33,373 nucleotides of DNA from an uncultured Prevotella sp. (GTDB lineage: Bacteria; Bacteroidota; Bacteroidia; Bacteroidales; Bacteroidaceae), in NCBI GenBank assembly GCA_902464615.1, contig CABQKA010000014.1:1-33373 (forward strand), given 5' to 3'. Under the pieces are notes generated by a model, which saw nothing but the letters and a program-made list of their open reading frames with translations, did not search any database and was not told where the DNA came from. Within the stretch, counting starts at the first letter, position 1, and each line of letters starts with the position of its first letter. Position numbers and translations under genes: made by a program. Positions 30,912 to 33,373 of the stretch are shown piece after piece.

Positions 30912-33373
30912 ATGAAAAATTCTTTCTACCCGCTGTTTCTCCTCTGCCTTTCCATTCTTTCCGCCGCCCTGCCCGCCGCGGCGCAGACGGCGAAGGATTC
31001 GCTTACACTGAACTTCCACATCCGCGACGGCATTTCCTACAAGACGCTGACGAAGGCCGAGGCCAAAGTGTACGACGCGACCGACACGACCCTGCTCGCC
31101 ACGTCGAAGCTCTCCCTCTACTCGTGGGATAATGTACAGGTCGACACCACCGGGGCGTATGCCGTAGTGCCGCGCCGGCCCGTCTACCTCGTCCGCGTCA
31201 CGGCGCCGGAATACGAGCCGGTGTGGGAAAGGGTGGAGGTGCCGGCACGGCAGTACATCAAGGTGCCCACGCAGTGGTGGAACGTCAAGGTGGAAATGTT
31301 CAAACGGCGCATCTACGAGCTGGGCGAGGCTACCGTCACCGCCTCGCGCATCCTCATGGTGACCAAGGGCGACACCGTGGAGTTCAACGCCGCCGCACTC
31401 CAGATGGCCGACGCAGACATGCTCTCCAGCCTCGTCAAGGCACTGCCAGGCGTACAAATCGGCGAGGGAGGGCGCATCACCTACAACGGGAAATTCGTCA
31501 ACAGCCTACTGGTCAACGGGCGCGAGTTCTTCACAGGAAGCCCGCAGGTGGCCCTCCAGAACCTGCCCGCCTACACCGTGAAGAAAATACAAATCTACCA
31601 CGACGCCTCACACCGTGCGCCTGACCCCGGACTGAAGGAGGCCATCCCGCGGGAGACCGACCCCCTCGTCATGGACGTGCGCCTCAAGAGGGAGTATGCC
31701 GAGTCGTGGTTTGCACAGGTGGAGGCAGGAGGCGGACGCGAGACGGGACACGACGGCAGGGGGCTCTACCGCGCCCGCTTCTTTGCCATGCGCTTCACCC
31801 CCGTACTCAGCTTTATGACCTTCGGCAACTTCAACAACCTCAGCGACCAGAGCGAAAGCCGTTTCGGCGAAGGCGGAGGGTGGGTCTACTACGGCAGCCG
31901 CACCCCGGAGCAGGGCATCGTCACCACGCAGATGGGAGGCATGAGCCTCACCTACAAGAATGACGGCCTAAGGGAGGGACGCGACAATGTGAACTTCAGC
32001 GGCAGTCTGCGCGCCATGCACAGCAAGGCCGAACAGACCGCCCAGAGTGCCGGAGAGGACTTCCTCGAAGGCGGAAACACCTTCTCCCGCAGCCGGCGCA
32101 CCGCCCACACCGAGCGAACCAACCTGCACTGGAACAACAACTTCCATTATTCCCTCAACCACAACAAGACCTGGTTCTGGCTGGAGACGTTCGTCGTGGA
32201 CTACACGCACTTCGCCAACCGCTCCCTGAGCCAGGCCGCCGCCTTCAGCGCCGACCCGAAGGACGCCTATCTCGGTGCCTCGCTCGACAGCCTCTTCAGC
32301 CCCCTGGGCAGCGACCGCCTCACCGGCTACCTCATCAACCGGCAGCAGCAGGCCAACCTCGGCCGCTACGACAACTACGACGTGCACGGCAACGGCTTCA
32401 TCACCCTGCACGAACCATGGTGGGGAAAAATATTGAAAATCACCTTCGGTGGCGGCTGGCACAAGCGCGACGAGGAGACCTTCCTCCTGGACGAGGTGCG
32501 CTACGGCACGCCCCTGCCCGACGGCACCGGCGGCTACCGACAAGACCGCTACGCCAAGTTACCCGCAAAGGATTTCAACTACAACGCCGGCATCGACTTC
32601 GACTTCCTCACTAAGTTCGTCGCCAACCAGTACAACTACACCGCCAACCTGGCCTACCAGTTCTCGCAGCGCCACAGCCAGGGCGAGCGCTCGCTCTGGC
32701 GCCTGGACCGGCTCGGCGGATGGGACGTGGCGGCCGACTCGCTCGGCGGATGGGACCGCTTCGAGCAGCTCCTGCGGCCCGTAGCCGGCGACCTCAGCCG
32801 CGTCATCGACTTGGACAACACCTACCGCACCACCGAGGACCAGAAGGACCACAACCTGACACTCATGGGCCGCTACGCCCTCTCCTCCGCCGACCTCGTG
32901 TTCCAAGCCACGCTGCCCGTCGTCTTCCGCCACAGCTTCATCGAGGACTACCGCGCCCTCACGCCCCGCCGGCTCTCCCGGAACGACGTCCTGCTCCAGC
33001 CCCGGCTCAGCTTCAGTTTCAGGAAAATCAACGTCAACTACGAGTTTACCCCCTCCACGCCATCGCTGCTCTACCTCCTCGACGTGCGCGACGACAGCAA
33101 CCCGCTCTTCATCTCCTACGGAAACGCCAACCTGAGCAATACCAAAACCCACAGCCTACGCGCAGGTTACGAAAAAACCTATGACAAAAAGCAGCGCTCC
33201 TTCTACGTCAACGCAGCCTACAACAAGGTGAACGACCAGGTCAGCATCGCACAGACCTACGACCGCAACACCGGACGACGCACCTCCATGCCACTCAACG
33301 TGGACGGTAACTGGGGCGCACAACTCAGTGCCGGATACGGGCAGACCCTCGACCCCGCCGACAAGCTCTACTT
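30912..33373 (+). CDS. TonB-receptor-like outer-membrane beta-barrel protein, partial
   Basis: This reading frame starts at the ATG at 30912 and stays open to the window edge (820 codons, no stop). The signal peptide MKNSFYPLFLLCLSILSAAL ends near AAAQ. A beta-rich N-terminal domain follows (about 25-140), then a plug-like domain with ATVTASRILMVTKGDTVEF, LPGVQIGEGGRITYNG, SLLVNGREFF and LPAYTVKKIQIY, and a long barrel. The plug signature is the same as in the complete protein at 11657-14587 (LPGVELKDDGRILVNG, SLLLNGEDFF), so the two are paralogues, although the N-terminal domains differ. There is no SusD-like partner in the window. The gene is the first of its unit, divergent from the GH31 group. 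Confidence 0.88.
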   Translation, partial: MKNSFYPLFLLCLSILSAALPAAAQTAKDSLTLNFHIRDGISYKTLTKAEAKVYDATDTTLLATSKLSLYSWDNVQVDTTGAYAVVPRRPVYLVRVTAPEYEPVWERVEVPARQYIKVPTQWWNVKVEMFKRRIYELGEATVTASRILMVTKGDTVEFNAAALQMADADMLSSLVKALPGVQIGEGGRITYNGKFVNSLLVNGREFFTGSPQVALQNLPAYTVKKIQIYHDASHRAPDPGLKEAIPRETDPLVMDVRLKREYAESWFAQVEAGGGRETGHDGRGLYRARFFAMRFTPVLSFMTFGNFNNLSDQSESRFGEGGGWVYYGSRTPEQGIVTTQMGGMSLTYKNDGLREGRDNVNFSGSLRAMHSKAEQTAQSAGEDFLEGGNTFSRSRRTAHTERTNLHWNNNFHYSLNHNKTWFWLETFVVDYTHFANRSLSQAAAFSADPKDAYLGASLDSLFSPLGSDRLTGYLINRQQQANLGRYDNYDVHGNGFITLHEPWWGKILKITFGGGWHKRDEETFLLDEVRYGTPLPDGTGGYRQDRYAKLPAKDFNYNAGIDFDFLTKFVANQYNYTANLAYQFSQRHSQGERSLWRLDRLGGWDVAADSLGGWDRFEQLLRPVAGDLSRVIDLDNTYRTTEDQKDHNLTLMGRYALSSADLVFQATLPVVFRHSFIEDYRALTPRRLSRNDVLLQPRLSFSFRKINVNYEFTPSTPSLLYLLDVRDDSNPLFISYGNANLSNTKTHSLRAGYEKTYDKKQRSFYVNAAYNKVNDQVSIAQTYDRNTGRRTSMPLNVDGNWGAQLSAGYGQTLDPADKLY

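Overview
The window looks like chromosome from a GC-rich gut-type member of the Bacteroidales. Three things point there. Secreted glycoside hydrolases are abundant (GH2, GH35, GH3, GH88 and two GH31). Lipoproteins carry acidic residues right after the lipid-bearing Cys. Promoters match the Bacteroidetes form (TTG, about 20-22 nt, then TAnnTTTG) and starts have A-rich rather than Shine-Dalgarno leaders. I see no rRNA, tRNA, CRISPR array, insertion sequence, SusC/SusD pair or carbohydrate-sensing regulator.

Layout. 0-6 kb: a minus-strand operon of GH35 then GH2 beta-galactosidase-type enzymes, closed by a classic terminator. 6.1-7.4 kb: a divergent pair, secreted nitroreductase and GNAT acetyltransferase. 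7.5-11.4 kb: a PepSY-like surface lipoprotein and a PA14-containing GH31 enzyme resembling alpha-xylosidases. 11.6-15.6 kb: an exported endonuclease/exonuclease/phosphatase-family protein followed by a TonB-receptor-like outer-membrane barrel. 15.7-16.8 kb: a small surface lipoprotein gene bracketed by two near-identical 239-bp direct repeats, each holding an intrinsic terminator and a promoter. 16.8-21.6 kb: a GH3 lipoprotein and, divergently, an S9 (DPP-IV-like) serine peptidase. 21.7-24.9 kb: a DUF5723-type outer-membrane barrel and a 605-aa lipoprotein, probably an envelope pair. 25-26.5 kb: an AT-richer island with a decayed GH88 fragment, a strongly structured leader RNA and two overlapping small genes. 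26.5-30.4 kb: GH88 and a second GH31, probably preceded by a small lipoprotein gene. 30.9 kb to the end: a second TonB-receptor-like barrel, cut by the window edge.

The hydrolases act on beta-galactosides, beta-glucosides, alpha-linked xylose or glucose, and unsaturated uronic acids, as expected for side-chain trimming of plant cell-wall glycans such as xyloglucan and pectin. They lie in several small transcription units rather than one polysaccharide utilization locus. The most unusual parts are the island at about 25.39-26.50 kb (promoter, switch-like leader, two-gene operon and terminator, all compact and compositionally foreign) and the duplicated terminator-promoter cassette at 15.7-16.8 kb.
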